Notes: a model not told the origin generated them from the sequence alone. Shown: positions 35,701-48,822, counted from the first letter of the stretch. The stretch: DNA of 64,000 nt from Garcia nutans (GCA_947685225.1 CANTUV010000011.1:62360501-62424500), one strand, 5' to 3'. Program-made: numbers and translations.

Positions 35701-38700
35701 TTTTTCCTTCTTAGCAAATAGCTGCTGCTCTAATAGAATTTGGAAAACAATTTCCAAGTGATGTAAGTGATCAGTGAATGACTTACTGTAAATCAAGATG
35801 TCATCGAAGAAGACCAAAACAAATCTTCTAAGATGTGGCTGGAAAATCTTATTCATCAGGGCTTGAAATATGGCAGGTGCATTGGTTAGCCCAAAGGGCA
35901 TAACCTTGAACTCATAATGGCCAATGTGAGTTTTGAAGGCAATTTTGTGGATGTCAGCAGGTTCAAGTCTGATTTGATGGTAACCAGCCCGCAAATCTAT
36001 CTTGGAGAAGACTACTGCTCCATATAACTCATCCAATAAGTCTTCTATAATTGGAATAGGGTATTTATTTTTAACAGTAAGCTCATTCAGTTGCCTATAG
36101 TCAACACAAAACCTCCAACTGCCATCCTTCTTTTTGACTAACAAGGCAGGTGAAGAAAAAGGACTCTGGCTTTGCTGAATAATAGAACTGTCTAACATTT
36201 CTGCAGTCAATTTTTCAATTTCAGCTTTTTGAAAGTGAGGGTAACGGTAAGGTCTTAGACTAACAGCTTCTGAGTTTGGTTTAAGAGGAATGCTGTGGTT
36301 GATATCTCTAAAGGGTGGTAATTGGGAATGTTTGAGAAAGAGTTGGTTGTATTTGGTAATGAGGGATTGAAGGGAGCTCTGGAATTGAGAGTTGTGGTGG
36401 CAAGGAACTGGGATAGGCTGGCAAGTAGTAAGTTGAATTGAGAACAATCTAGCTATTACTCCACTCCATCCTCTCTGTATAATCTTCCCCAACTCCTTCC
36501 CACTCATTAAACTTAACTGCCCTGTCTCTGTAATACCCTTCAACTCGACTTGTTTCCTATCTTTCCTAAACAACAATTTACAGCTTACAAAATCCATAGT
36601 AATGGGGTTATAAGCCTTCATCCAATCCACCCCAAGCACCATATCATAGTCACCTAATTCCAGTATCCGCAGATCAAAGGAAAACTTCAATCCTTGCATT
36701 ACCCAGCCACAGCCCTGACATTTGGACCTCACAGTCAACTTCCTACCGTCTGCTACAGTTACTGCCATTGGGTTAACAGTAACTGTAGGCAGCTTCAGCT
36801 CCTCCACTACTTTAGGATCTATAAAACTGTGAGAGCTACCAGAATCGACTAAGATAATAATCGATCTGTTTTTAATAAGCCCTTTTAATCTTATTGTATT
36901 ATCAGCGTGCGTACCGTCAATCAGATGTAGCGACAGCTGAGCCTGTTCAATCGTCTCTTCTTCACCCATCTCTTCAACGGCCTGCCATTCTTCTGTCTCA
37001 AATTCGGCCTCATCCAAACCTTCAACTCCTTGCAACGTCATCATCGGTTTCGACGTGCAACGGTGGCCAGGAAAGTACCGATCTCCACAACGGTAACAAG
37101 TGTTAGATCCTCTCTTGTTAGGATTGTGAGAGGCGAGGGATTTTGGGTTATTGTTTTGCTGTGATTTAGGGGTAAAAGAATTATTGGTTTTAGGATTTTG
37201 GACGATCGGGTTGTTGGTAGTAATGAGTTTTGGTGTTTGGGCCTGGGTCGGGTTGAAGTTGGACTTCTGAAACGCTGCGTTTTGCGAGCGATACTTTCGT
37301 TGAGCTGCTTCAATAACAATCTCCTGAAGCCTGGCCTGCTCACAGGCGGTGCTCAAGGAGTCCAGTTGCAGCATCCTCACCATGGCACCGATTTCTTCCT
37401 TCAATCCACCCAAGAAACTTGAAAGATAGTAAGCTTTTGAGAGGTTAGGGTTTATTCTTCCAACTTTTGCCTTCGCCTCCTCAAACTCCTCTTGATAGTT
37501 CTTCACCGATCCCGTCTGACGGAGTTTGTGGAAGTCAGCCACTACATCCTCCACCGGTGACTCTCTGAAACGTCTGAGTAGAGCTTGAGAAAACTCTTCC
37601 CAACCAGCAGCTTCATGCGTTTGAACCCAATCCCAGAACCATCTTTCAGCCACATCGGAAAGATACAAACTAGCTAACTCCACTTTCCTCTCCTCAGGCA
37701 CTTCATAAATTTTAAAGTATTTACCACATTTCCACAACCAAGATTGAGTGTCCATACCTTCAAAGACGGGTAAATCCATCTTAGGTAGCAATCGATTATA
37801 GTACCCTTGTCCTCTACCCCACTGAGCAGTACCGGTAAACACCTGTTCTCTCTCCTCTATTCCTTCATCATCTGCTTTGCTTTCGGTTTCATGGGTTCTC
37901 AAATGAGGATTGGGTAATAATCTTTTCTGAGAAACAGAAGGATCTCCAATCAGCTGTTCTTTACCTTTACCCTGTAAACTCATAAGGACTTGCATCAGTT
38001 GTCCTAGTTGTGTACTCAGTTTAAGCTGCTCCTCACGCAATTGATCAAAATTGCGATGGTGTTCCTTTTGCATGGATTCCATCCTGAGATGCATTTCTTC
38101 TTGAAGAGAGACGAGTCGATCAACTTCTTCTGTTTCATCTATGACAGCAGTAGAGGTTTCTTCTGCACCTACACCTCTGTTTTTCTTAAACTTGCTCATA
38201 ATGATAATTGTGATTGATTGGCCGAGTATCGTGGGCTCTGATACCAATTTGTAACAACCTGAAAGAAAGAAGAATAATAGAGAGCAAAACAGAAAAAAAT
38301 AGAGAAGAATAGAAAGAAAGAGATAGAAGAGAAAGTCAGGATTAAGGGAGAAGGGAGAATAGAGAAGAGAAAAGAAATTAGAGAATGCTAATTATCATAA
38401 TAATACTCCTGCTGCGTACACTCCTGAATTATAGGAGAATGAAACTAAAAGACAAATACCTAAAAGACAAAATAACAGAAATTATACCAATTGCTCACAC
38501 TATCAACTATAACTAATTCTTTCAATCATTTACTTATCTCAACATTCCAGCTAGGCAAATCGTACTCCAGTCATCCAGCCTGTCTCTAACTGATTTTCTT
38601 TAGCTCCTTCCCTTTCCTTCTCCTTTGATATGTAACATTCTTTTTGCCCAATCTTGTCGCCTGGATGCTTGAATTAATCTGTGAAAGGCAAGGGACGCCA

Positions 38701-39415
38701 TGCTATGCTGCAGAGAAACTTTATGTCCCCTTCGTAGCATGTCAATCTTTCAGCCTTTACTTGAATTCAAGTTGTGAGCTAGACTAAAATGATGTAGCTA
38801 ACCAACATTTATGCATGATATATAGTTGTATATTCTGAGTCTCTGGCAACCTGAATTTTATTAGCTTACTGCCTCCCTCTTGCATCGGCTTTTTCAGAGA
38901 TCTTACTTGAGATACAGCTAGGGCTGGTTTAGTTGGTGTACTTGCAGGCAATTTTTCACAGTTAAGGGTCTACAAAGCAGTTTAAGATGATAAAATTCTT
39001 GTAGATATTTTTCATCGATCCGGGAGCATTATTTGTCATAGTTAGGGGTCCATGGAGCAGGTTAACTTTGTCCAGCGTGTTATAGTCTGTTGCGAGAAGT
39101 ATTGATTCAATGTTTACTTTTCAAATTAACATGTTTTCCGTTGATTGCCACTCTTCATGTTCTTAAAGTTTCAATTCTTACACTGTTTGTCCTCTGGGCA
39201 GTGCATTCATCCTTTTGATCTTGAATTTTACTTCTTGCTAGCCATTTATTTATGCTCACTTTTCCTTTCTCTGCAGGTACTTGATAGCCTCGCACACAAC
39301 TGATTATCAACATCCAATGCTCTTCTTCAACACTCTTGCAGTGCTAGTGCTCGTTGTAGCCAAGTTCCCAAATATGCACAAGGTCCGGATCTTTGGAATT
39401 AATGCAGACACGTGA
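29798..39415 (+). CDS. ORMDL family protein (ORM-like), complete
   Basis: ORMDL/ORM proteins are ER membrane regulators that bind and restrain serine palmitoyltransferase, the first enzyme of sphingolipid synthesis. Three exons with GT/AG borders (29798-29983, 31308-31456, 39277-39415) sum to 474 bp, giving 157 aa, the usual plant ORM length. Exon 1 encodes MANLYVKAVP, NRNTEWFMYPGVWTTY and the first membrane segment (ILILFFSWLLVLSIFG). Exon 2 gives TYQFFHWKKGTPF, LTWWEQID and TRNRKFLTVVPVVL. Exon 3 gives YLIASHTTDYQHP, a second hydrophobic pair and KFPNMHKVRIFGIN at the C terminus. No stop or frameshift is seen. Intron 1 is 1.3 kb. Intron 2 is 7820 bp and holds a Pack-MULE-like element and a full gypsy retrotransposon in antisense orientation. 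The match is strong across the whole protein. Confidence 0.96.
31806..32747. mobile_element. Pack-MULE-like TIR element carrying a gene fragment
   Basis: Two arms of about 165 bp, 31806-31970 and 32582-32747, are reverse complements with roughly three-quarters identity by eye. Shared blocks include TTTCACCAAATTTGCAATTA, a GACTTTCATA-like block, and ATAATT-AGCCA further in. Long TIRs of this size are typical of Mutator-like elements. A 9-bp near-duplication, CATTTTTTT (31797-31805) and CATTTTTTC (32748-32756), fits their target size, though it is low complexity. The 611-bp interior carries a UDP-glucose 4-epimerase start fragment and no transposase. It sits in ORMDL intron 2. Confidence 0.55.
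32261..32335 (+). pseudogene. UDP-glucose 4-epimerase N-terminal fragment
   Basis: An ATG opens 24 codons that contain KIIVTGGAGFI and HTVVQL, the N-terminal NAD-binding start of UDP-glucose 4-epimerase (UGE/GALE, cytosolic UDP-Glc/UDP-Gal interconversion). The third glycine of the GxxGxxG motif is replaced by Asp, and a TGA follows the sequence where the family continues for over 300 residues. The bases before the ATG are C/T-rich, like a 5' UTR. It is a captured and truncated gene piece, not a working gene. Confidence 0.8.
33154..33541 (-). repeat. 3' LTR of gypsy element
   Basis: This LTR differs from its partner at about four positions. The polyprotein frame runs about 17 codons into this LTR before its stop at 33490-33492. 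Confidence 0.96.
33490..38199 (-). CDS. Gypsy gag-pol polyprotein with one premature stop
   Basis: The probable start is the ATG at 38199 (MSKFKKNRG). The longer upstream frame runs over the primer-binding site and has no ATG. Counting residues from 38247, Gag spans about 155-330 with AERWFWDW. A CCHC-type zinc finger (CYRCGDRYFPGHRC) lies at 384-397, protease LVDSGSSHSFID at 466-477, reverse transcriptase at about 660-860 with the FFDD catalytic pair (D815, D816), and RNase H at about 955-1070 (ECDASGSGIGAVL). An H2C2 zinc finger follows at about 1150-1190. The integrase triad is D1217, D1277, E1313. A TGA at 34297-34299 three codons after the catalytic Glu cuts the frame. The same frame then continues another 270 or so codons with the integrase C-terminus and a chromodomain-like ILVKWLNLPHSDATWEHL. 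It looks like a single point nonsense change. Confidence 0.95.
38233..38246 (-). other. Primer-binding site of gypsy element
   Basis: GGGCTCTGATACCA on the + strand is TGGTATCAGAGCCC on the minus strand, three bases inside the right LTR. It is primed by initiator tRNA-Met. Confidence 0.93.
38250..38637 (-). repeat. 5' LTR of gypsy element
   Basis: This is the near-identical partner of 33154-33541, followed by the TTCTT target duplication. Confidence 0.96.
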
Positions 39416-42400
39416 GTCGGACTTGTATAAAAAATTGCTATTTTATCGGTTCAAAAAAGCATGTGCACTGATCCATCTGCAGCTCGGCAGTTATATCTTT
39501 GTATATAAGTCAGAACTGGAAGGATATTTGAATATGTAATGTTTTTGTGCTATTTTTACAAGCTGGCTTTTAGGTAATGAATGAATAAATGTATCAAGTT
39601 ATGTTTGTACAGTAGAGAAATGTTGTCTTTGACTTATTACATAATTTTGACATTACTATCATTTTTACCCCTTTTTTTTTTCTTGTTTTGTACAACAGGG
39701 CTCGATTGTCATAAATACCTGTTGAGTTTTATCTTTTTTAACCTGCAGAAGTTCACTCTTCTTATTGATTTTTTGCCTGTAATATTTCCCATCTTGAATC
39801 TTTACTCAATAGAGTAGCTGAATGTGCTGCTGGAGAGAGTATAAATAATTGCAAATTTAATATCGAATCCAGATTAGAAAATAATTTATCTTGCTAATAA
39901 TGAAAACTACCGAAAATTATGGAGAATCCATATTAAATAAAGAATATCCCTTGACCATGCCCTGGTTTTACAGATGCCCTCCAAGGTTAGATCTCGAAGC
40001 TGAAGCAGAAACTTCATTAAACGGAGACGATAAACTCATAATCCAATGTTATTCGAGGAACCAATAAAAAATGATCCATTGGGATTATGAAATAGTTTAT
40101 AAATGACTTGACAACTTCGATACCAAATAGTCCGCCTGAAAGAAGTATATTAAATTGTAAATCTAATTGAGATGTCAAACCAGTGGATTTTTATGTGATT
40201 ATTAAATTGACAATATGGAGGACTTTCTTGCAAGGAGTATTGCGGGAAAACGATGGTAGATGTAGACGTTTTTTCAGCTTTCAATAACACATATTTTTCT
40301 TTATACGGAGTATTTCTTTTACAAAGGAGTTTAAGTCGATAAATTCCTATTTGGATCCTATAACAAACTAAAAAAGAAATAAAATCCTTGCTCTCCTTTC
40401 AGGAAAAAAAAAAAAGATAGTAAAAAAAGAAGGGTACAAAAGGATCGAGCAAATGAGGATCAATAATTCATTACACGGCCCACGTTTGGTATGGTCCGAA
40501 TATAATTAATTGGACACTTCAATAAATAGAGAAACCAGAGGTGGAGCCACCTTTGTCTTGAGTGGATCAAGTGATCCTTTTAAAAAAAAATTTATATTAG
40601 ATTGTAATAATTTCATTAAAATTATTAAAATAATGAACGACTTAATTCAAATATTTTTAAAGTGTCCTAAAACATATTTCAATTAAAATATATATTGCTA
40701 TCTCACTCCAATTATTAATGTGTTGTTTAACTTTTTTTTATTTTTTAACTTTCAACTAGAAAATCTTAAATTTTTAAGAACACTTATATATACATAAAGT
40801 TTTCTTCTTAATTGAATTAATGTAATAATTTCTTTCAAATTATTATTATATTTCGTAATATATTTGGCCTTTTAACTTTCAAGAAAAGATATATTTATTT
40901 GAGTGACATAATAAATTTATAAAATTATTTTAAAAATTCTTTGAAAAATATAAGTATATTTTAAAATCTTTATCTTTGTTTTTTTATCCACATGGGGTCA
41001 AAAAAAGAAAAGATAATTTCTTTAAATAAAAAATATCATATTATATAAATGGAACAAAATAATGAGAAAACTATTTGTTAATAAATTTCTTTAAAAGATC
41101 AAGTTGTAAATAAATTCTATATTCAATTCTTTTATATCAAATATGAATTCATTTTAAATTTAAAATATTATTAGTATACAATTCATTTGTAAATTCTATC
41201 AATTATGATAAAAATTAATTTAAATACAATTAAGTTTGTTTTTATAAAATAATTATATAAAAAATTTCAAATAAATTATTATGTATAAAGAATAAGTGTG
41301 AATTCATAATTATATAAAATCATAATACAAAATTATTTTTGAATAATAGCGACTCATCAAATAAATTTTTTGGCTCTTGGTCGGTTGATTGAGACTATAT
41401 AACATTTGAGAAACCTACCCATAATTAAGGGTCGAAAATTGGGAAGAAAAGAATAGGGTTAGAGTGGGCTGAATAAGCTTCATTTTTACTGCAAAATCAA
41501 GTTCAGCAAATTTAATAAAAAATGAACTAAAATGGAGACTATATATATATATATATATATACATACATATTTATATATAGACTGAGTGAGTAGATGGAAG
41601 AGGAGATTATTACTTAGCACGCTTGCCTAGGGGAATGTTTGAGGGTCCTATCAAGAGTTAAGATTAAATTTAGCAGATCTTTAATTTCTTAGTTATTGAA
41701 TATTTAAAATAAAATAAAATAAAATAAATACTACTAATAATTAAGAGCTTAATTAACACGCAGTAATGATCAGTGATGAAAATGAAATGACATTAAGGAT
41801 TGTTAAATGTAAATTAAGTGGGTGGCTAAAAATTATCATTAGGTAAGCTTTTAGTTGGGGCAGGTAAACAGGTTTTCTAAGAACAATTTGCTTTGGTTGT
41901 TCTTTGTAATTTATATTAATTAATGGCAGTAATTTAATTAGGGTTTTTAGTAATATTGTCTTAATTCAATTTCAACTTTTTCAAAAGTGGGGCTTGCTTA
42001 TTTCCTTAATTATATTATTATAGCCCCTATTTATACTATCAGTTGCATTCCACTTATGATTGAAAATATTTATTCAGGTTTTTTTGAAAAAAAAAATACT
42101 CGGATTGATTTATTATGTAGTTTTGTATTTTTTTTATTTGAAAAAAAATAGAATTTATTTTTTTTGCTTTTGTCAGCTCCAGATTACCAACTAAATAGAA
42201 ACAAAATTAATTATAAATTTATAATCGTGCTGCTAATTAATATCATAATTCATAAGGGATAAGACAATTAACTGCACCACACAAAATATATTTATTTTAA
42301 ATGTATATTTGTACCCAATATTTGGAGTCTAGTTAATGTTTTTTAGGCTAATAGAAAATGTTAGAAAAGCCGTTTAATTTTGTTTTGTTAAGACATGTTT

Positions 42401-43042
42401 TGTAGGTATACATTTTTTTGAAAAAAAAAAAGGAAGTGGAAGACTTGCGACAGTAACTAACCCACAAAATCTTCACGATTAAAAATGAATGTTTATTAAT
42501 AATATAATACTAGTAGAACATTTAATTATAATTAATTTGTTGATTAGATATTGATAGTTATAAATTTATAATCTCCAAAATTAAGTCGCCCACTGCATAC
42601 AAAAAAAAATAAAAATAAAAAATAAAATTGATGGATCCAACTCAGGAAATTAAGTGAAAAACACATACTACAACACTGCAATAAGGTGCCCTAATTTTGA
42701 AATAGAAGAATTTATGAATACAGTCCTAAAACCCTGAGACTTATATTCACATCTTCTTCTACCTTTTAACACACCAGAATTATCAGCGAAAAGCAAAAGA
42801 AAAAAATAAAGCTTGGAAACCCTTTTGAAGCCAAACCCAATGAGGAGCCAGCTTCAAATAATTTTTACACTGCTGCTCAAAACAGTTGAAAAAAACAATA
42901 AAAAAGCAAGAAAATCCTATCAGTTAATTAGTCTTCCCGAACAACTTTTAACAAGTGACCGACGATGTGAAGGAATTCAGAAAAAGAAAACTGAAAAAAA
43001 GGGTAGTTTCTTAGGTCTCCTTGTCTTAATTCTTTACCAAAT
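39416..43042. other. ORMDL 3' flank and AT-rich spacer
   Basis: The first few hundred bases are probably the ORMDL 3' UTR. The rest is AT-rich with a TA microsatellite at 41541-41560. No coding gene is seen. Confidence 0.5.
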
Positions 43043-44347
43043 TTACCATGATCCTCCATTTCCACCAAATATTCCGTTCCAATACCCATTGGAGTTAGAA
43101 TTAGCAGTAGTCCCTTGCGCTTTGTTTTGATGATGATCAACGACTTCTGTTGTGCTTGTTGAAAGTTGTTTCAGCTCTCCAAAAGGAAATAAAATCCTTC
43201 CACCATTTTCTTGAACAGAAAAACTAAGGCTTGGCTTGAACTCTTGCATAGGGAACCCAGAAGTATAAAGAGCATTTGACTCTGCAGTCATTGGTGTTGG
43301 AATAAAAGAGTTCAAACCTCTAGAAGCAATCCCAGGTCTTAGCAGCTCCAACGCTGAGCTATTATGTTGATTGTTGTTGCTGTTTTCAGTTTTAGTGACT
43401 TCAAGATAATGAGAGAGATTTTGATGATGATGATGATTTTCTTGAATAGCAGGAAAGGTCAAATTAAGATCTTGCCCTTCATGATTCTTAGGATACTGCG
43501 AGAGACTTGGCGGGTTTAGATCAGGAAGCTTATTATTATTATTATTATTATATGAAGCTGATGAAGAAGACGAAGAAGAAATAGAAGATCTCTTGTTCTT
43601 TCTTGAACCTCCTCCAACAGGGACATTTCTAAGAGAACCTCCTTCAGTCCAATACCTTCTACAAGTTTTGCAGAAGTATCTTGGTTGAGTGAGGCTATAG
43701 TTATTGTAGTAACAAAATTTGGTGTTGGTTGAATTACATCTTGGGCAATTCAATTGCTCTTGTGGCCTTACTTTTCTCTCTATCACTGACCTTGTGCATG
43801 CATTTGATGATATTGCTTCCATTCCTTTTACCACTTTATTATCAATATCTTGCAAACCCTAGAATTTTAAAAGACAACATAAAATTTTTAATAGATCAAA
43901 CAAAACAAACCCAGGCATTTTTTCCTGTTTGCCAAGTACAAAGAATTAAAGAGGAAATTAATATAAAGGAAACATATAAAAGAAAAGAAAAAAGGGGAGT
44001 AAAAGAACAAATGATAATAACAAATTATACCTTTATATCAGTTCTCTTCTCACACACACACAAAGCCAAAAGTTCAGTGCTTTAATGTTTCAAGAACCCA
44101 AAAAAAAATTAAACTTTATCCATCCTTTTTTTCTTTTTTCTTTCCACATGAACATCTCAGCAAAGACAAATTAAAAGTGGAAAAGGCCACAAAACTTGTA
44201 ATATAATCTCTTAATTAAAACTAATTAACAAGTAAAAAAGAAGATGACCCTAAAGCAAGAAAATTCAAAATTAAACTAGCTAGCTAGCCAAAAAGAATTA
44301 TAAGATGAAAAAAAACACCCCACCTGTGGCCAAGGAGCAGCATCCAT
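43043..44347 (-). CDS. Dof-type zinc-finger transcription factor
   Basis: Dof proteins are plant-only nuclear transcription factors that bind AAAG cores. There are two coding exons. Exon 1 (44347-44324) is only 24 bp and encodes MDAAPWPQ, ending in CAG/GT. After a 465-bp intron, exon 2 (43858-43043) begins GLQDIDNK. The total is 279 aa. The single C2C2 Dof finger has CPRCNSTNTKFCYYNN, PRYFCKTCRRYW and GGSLRNVPVGGG, with all four cysteines present. Downstream are Ser-, Asn- and His-rich tracts typical of Dof activation regions and a short GYWNGIFGG-like C-terminus. A short WPQ-ending first exon is a common layout for one Dof subgroup. No damage is seen. Confidence 0.95.
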
Positions 44348-47300
44348 AAATTCAGAAGAAAAAAGGAAGTTGATGACTTTAGAAAGAGAAAGAAAGAAGA
44401 ATTCACCTCCTTTGTCTGAAGCTGCTTCTCTTAGTGCAAGAAAGAATGTTTTTTTCAGATAGTTTGTATGGTGGCTTTTATGTGTTGGTTCACTTTGTAA
44501 TCAAGAAAACAAAAAGATAGGTGTCTGTTTTGACTAAACAAACACTATAAACACATTTTTAAGTTGGCACATTTAATGCGGCAACTTTTTAATTAATTAT
44601 TTTTTGCCTGATTTTTCTATATTCCATTCCATCCATTAATTAATGCAATTTAAATATTTTAATTAATTAATTTTAAAAAATAGTGGGTGGAATTATGAGT
44701 GTGGGTGCGTTTCTACTTTTTGACCCTTATAATGGACAAGTCTTGATTCTTGTTCTTCATCTGTCACCTGTACGTTTTTAGTGTTTTCCTTAGGACCACT
44801 CATGAACAAATGTTTGGGTTTTTTTTTTTTTAAATTTCTTGGTTTGGTTTAGTTTATCAAAACAAAAGAAAGATGAGATTTTGATTACTTTTAACTTCTC
44901 TGCAATTTGTCAAAAGATTAGAGATCTTCTCTCCCTCACAGTCACAGGATGCCAATTAATTCACTTTTTCATGCTTTTGGAGGCAACTTCCTTTGCTTTG
45001 CTTGCTGAATAATTAAGCACATTATAATTAATTTATATTTTTGTATATACGCAAATAAAGGTTATAATTATATAAATATTATATAGTATAGATGATTAAA
45101 TAGTTAACCTAATCAATGATAATCATATTCCTGCATATCACGTCCTTTCACTCAGATAGAATTTTATCTCTCTTCATTCAATTTTTAATACCCTATGTGT
45201 CATTCTTTTCAAATGCTTTTTCATTCTTCAATACCCTTAGCAATTATTAGAATTGTTTTTTTTTTTTTTTACTTTTTTCTCTTCTTATTCATTATTTTCA
45301 AATAAAATTTCTATATATTATTTTATTTATATATACGTACATACTAACTTTTCAGTGATAAACTTATATTCGATTCAATCTCCCAATTAAAAAAATATAT
45401 ATATGTTATATAATTTAAAATTTTAACTATAAAAACCATTGTTAAAAAATATAATTAAATTTCAAATCACTAGATTTTACACTACGAAATAAGCATTTAT
45501 TCTGATAAAAAAAAAAGAAATAAGCATTTAGGTTATTGAATTTTTAATCTAATGATGTTGCAAGAAATATTAGAATACATTTTCATTTCTAAATCGTATA
45601 AAAAATATTATAAGTTTACAATAACAAATTACTATTAAAAAATTGAGTTCATAAGTATTTTAAACTTAATTTAATTTTCTATGAGAAATTATAAATAGTC
45701 AAGTCACTTTTAGTAAAATAAAATTTAAATATGATTTATAATATATTGTTTATATTAAAAATATGTATATAACGTACAAATTTTAATTAATTTCATTAGC
45801 GAGTTATGTTATAGAATTAAATTAACAAGCAAATTATAATTAGCAAAGGAACGGTAGAAATTAAATAATGAAAAAAAAAAAAAAGAGCAAGAGCCGACAA
45901 GAGCCGACAAAAGTAAAAGTTAGTGGGTCCCAAATAATGCGCGGTAGGATGGATGAGAAATTCTGATGTTTGCTGTCCTTTTTTCAAAATTTCTTTGACA
46001 ATGACAACGGCTCGACTCCTCCTCTATATTCTTCCATCTTACCCTTATATAATCTCATGTTATTTTTTTCTTTTTATTTACAGCACTTGACTTAATTTCA
46101 TTTTATATTTTTTAAGCTAATATTAATTCTAAAAATAATTTTAATAACTATAGAGAATCAGATATATATGTTATATTGAGATAATGGGTGTACTATTTAA
46201 GCTCAATATTATTAAAAAAATAATCGATATTCAAAACTAACAGAATAAAATTTTATTTATAAAAAAAATCAAATATATTTATAAAAATATCTTACCTGAT
46301 TTATATATTTAGATATATAAATGTTTATTGAGTTTTATGTCCAACTAAAAACTATTCTTCTTCTTCTGTAACCAATTTTTATGATTTAAAACCATTTTTT
46401 TTGGCGTTAATACTAAAAAAATAAAGCTCATTAACCATTTTTTAAAATCAAACTATTCTTTTAAAAGTCTTATATGTTTTTTCTATCTCAAATTAATAGG
46501 CTCAATTCTCATTTCATAAGAATTAAAAAAATAATTATTTTTATTAAAAATATAAATTTATATATATATTTTTATTATATTTTTTTAGTATATAATATAT
46601 TAGATAAATAATATTAAATAAAAATATTATATAAATTTATTATGTTAATTAATTTGAGATGGACGGAGTAATTTAAATATAAGTATATGAAACAAAAATT
46701 TAAATGAAAGAAAATGATTAATAATGATGCCAATCAAAATTTTGGACACGGTTTTTAATGGCATATAGGAAGGAATAGGGGAATTTTATAAGTAACAGTG
46801 AATGTTCGAAAAGAGAGTTAATAAAGAGGAGAAAAAATAACAGGAATCTAGCAGTATTTAATACATTAATATATATATGTATGTGTATAAAAGTACAAAT
46901 AAATTTGTTGTAGAAATAACGATTGGTGTGATTGCTGTAATTTCAAAAGAATGAATGCATTATGCTTTTTTGGTTATCCTTTTCCTTGACAAAGATCATC
47001 AATTACCTTTTTTTTTCCTTTTCTTTTTTTTCCTTTTAAGCGATGGATTATTATTATTTGTTTATAAAATTATACAATAGTAGATAGGCATTGACTGGTG
47101 TGAAAGCTGAAAGCACAGAGAGAGGTTCATGGCGATGATCGATGGTGGTCGATATTAATTACTCATTTTTTTTATTAGTTTTTTTTCCTATTTGACGATG
47201 TCAAGGCTGATGGGCTCTACTTTTAACGTCAACTATATATATATATAACATTGACCATAATGTTGACCATACCAATTTAGCTTGATTTGCCTCTTCTCCT

Positions 47301-48814
47301 AACATTGTATGTTTAAATTCCGTCGATATTTTGACTATTTATTCATCAAGTTTTTTTATTTATTTATTAGATTAGTTGTTTTGAATAATTATTCATTTAA
47401 AATTTTTAAAATTTAAATTCACAATGATTTCTAATACATATATAATATATTATTATATAATTGTAATTTAATTTAAAAACTTCAATTGTGATATATATTT
47501 AAAATTTATAGTACTATTACTTTATATTTATATATTGTAATGAAAAAAATAATATATTTTAAATTCATATTTTAATTTGAAAAATTAAGGTTAATTATAA
47601 CGTCAAAAATGAAATAAAATAAGGGTAAAAATGGAAACGAACTTATTCCGGCGCCCGAATACTGAGCCAAATCTGAAGCCAATCGAAGAGGACATTTTTA
47701 GGCCTTTTAAACGTTTGCTTCGCCCAGTTTGAGAACCAACTCCATCAATTGGGCCAGTTTGTAATAGTAATTGGCCGTTTATTATTATGGGCCTAACATG
47801 AACAAGGCCTTAATATAATAAATTTAAATTTTCATTCTTTTTAATATGAAATATATGAGATTATGACCGATTAGTTTTTACGTATCAGTATTAAATTCAT
47901 TTAAATTTAATGAGAAGTATACTAACTTAAAATAATATAATTATAAAATTAATATAGACGTAAATTATAATTTCAATAAATATATATTTTTTTTAAAATA
48001 ATAGTCACAAACATCGGATGAGTAGTATACAACTGAAAAAAAATTGTATCTGAATAAACCATAGCCGACACTATAATTATGCAGTTTGAGGCAGTCTGAG
48101 AATGAGAAGTAAGGCCTACTAATAATTTGCTTTATATATAAAGAGAGTGACTTTAATATGTGAACTGAAAAAAAAAAAAGCCTTCAATTTAGCATGATAT
48201 AAGCACTTAATTTGATCTTTTGATTCTATTGTCAACATCACACTCATCATAGGGTTACCTTCTTTAAGAACATAATTGACAAAGTTATATATCTAATCTC
48301 TAGCTAGTTTTTGATATTTAGGGTGGTCCACCTTATAGTGGCAGCAACAGCAGCGCCAGTAATAGTTACAAGTACCCATTCTCATTCATACAATTTAATA
48401 ATTGAACTTAACCTAATGCCAATTTAATTATATATATATATATATAATACAACTAAAGCAAGAGTTGGATGAATCAATTCAATCATTTGCAAAACTGTGG
48501 CAATCGGCTTCAATGTTGTTGATTTATGCATGGAATGGAAGCTGAAGCCGGCAATTGTTGAACTTGGAAAGGAACTAAAGCAGAGTGGGTTGGGCCACTG
48601 GCCCGGCTTGCACGTCCGAATCTTCCATGCTCTGTATACTTCCAAAATCTTGGGTTGAACACACACACACGCACATATATATATAATTATTAATCCCCCG
48701 TTGGCATGCTTGCGGATATATATAATTAAATAATTTGAAGCAGCGGCGGCCTACTTTGCCACTTTCGGTATACGTCGGTTGCATGCATCAGTGCAATTTG
48801 TTCTGCAGTTTGGT
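44348..48814. other. Dof promoter side and AT-rich intergenic region
   Basis: The promoter of the minus-strand Dof gene lies at its left end, with a GA-rich AGAAAGAGAAAGAAAGAAG tract near 44380. A TA microsatellite lies at 48429-48447. No supported gene. Confidence 0.5.
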
Positions 48815-48822
48815 TTAATCCA

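Larger units (their letters stand above)
33154..38637 (-). mobile_element. Nearly intact Ty3/gypsy chromovirus-type LTR retrotransposon
   Basis: The 5484-bp element is in minus orientation inside ORMDL intron 2. LTRs of 388 bp (33154-33541 and 38250-38637) start and end TGT...ACA and are flanked by a perfect TTCTT duplication (33149-33153 and 38638-38642). By hand I count four differences between LTRs (about 1%), so the insertion is recent. A tRNA-Met primer site adjoins the right LTR, and a purine-rich AAAAGGGGTAGG adjoins the left one on the minus strand. It codes one long gag-pol frame with a C-terminal chromodomain-like segment, interrupted by a single stop. Size and short LTRs suggest a Reina-like chromovirus; the lineage is inferred. 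Confidence 0.97.

Noticed and set aside
40536..41406. Possible hAT-like element starting CAGAGGTGGAGCC
   Set aside because: A left end is plausible, but no matching right inverted end was found. The nearest 8-bp flank match (AGAGAAAC/TGAGAAAC) is imperfect and lacks a TIR.
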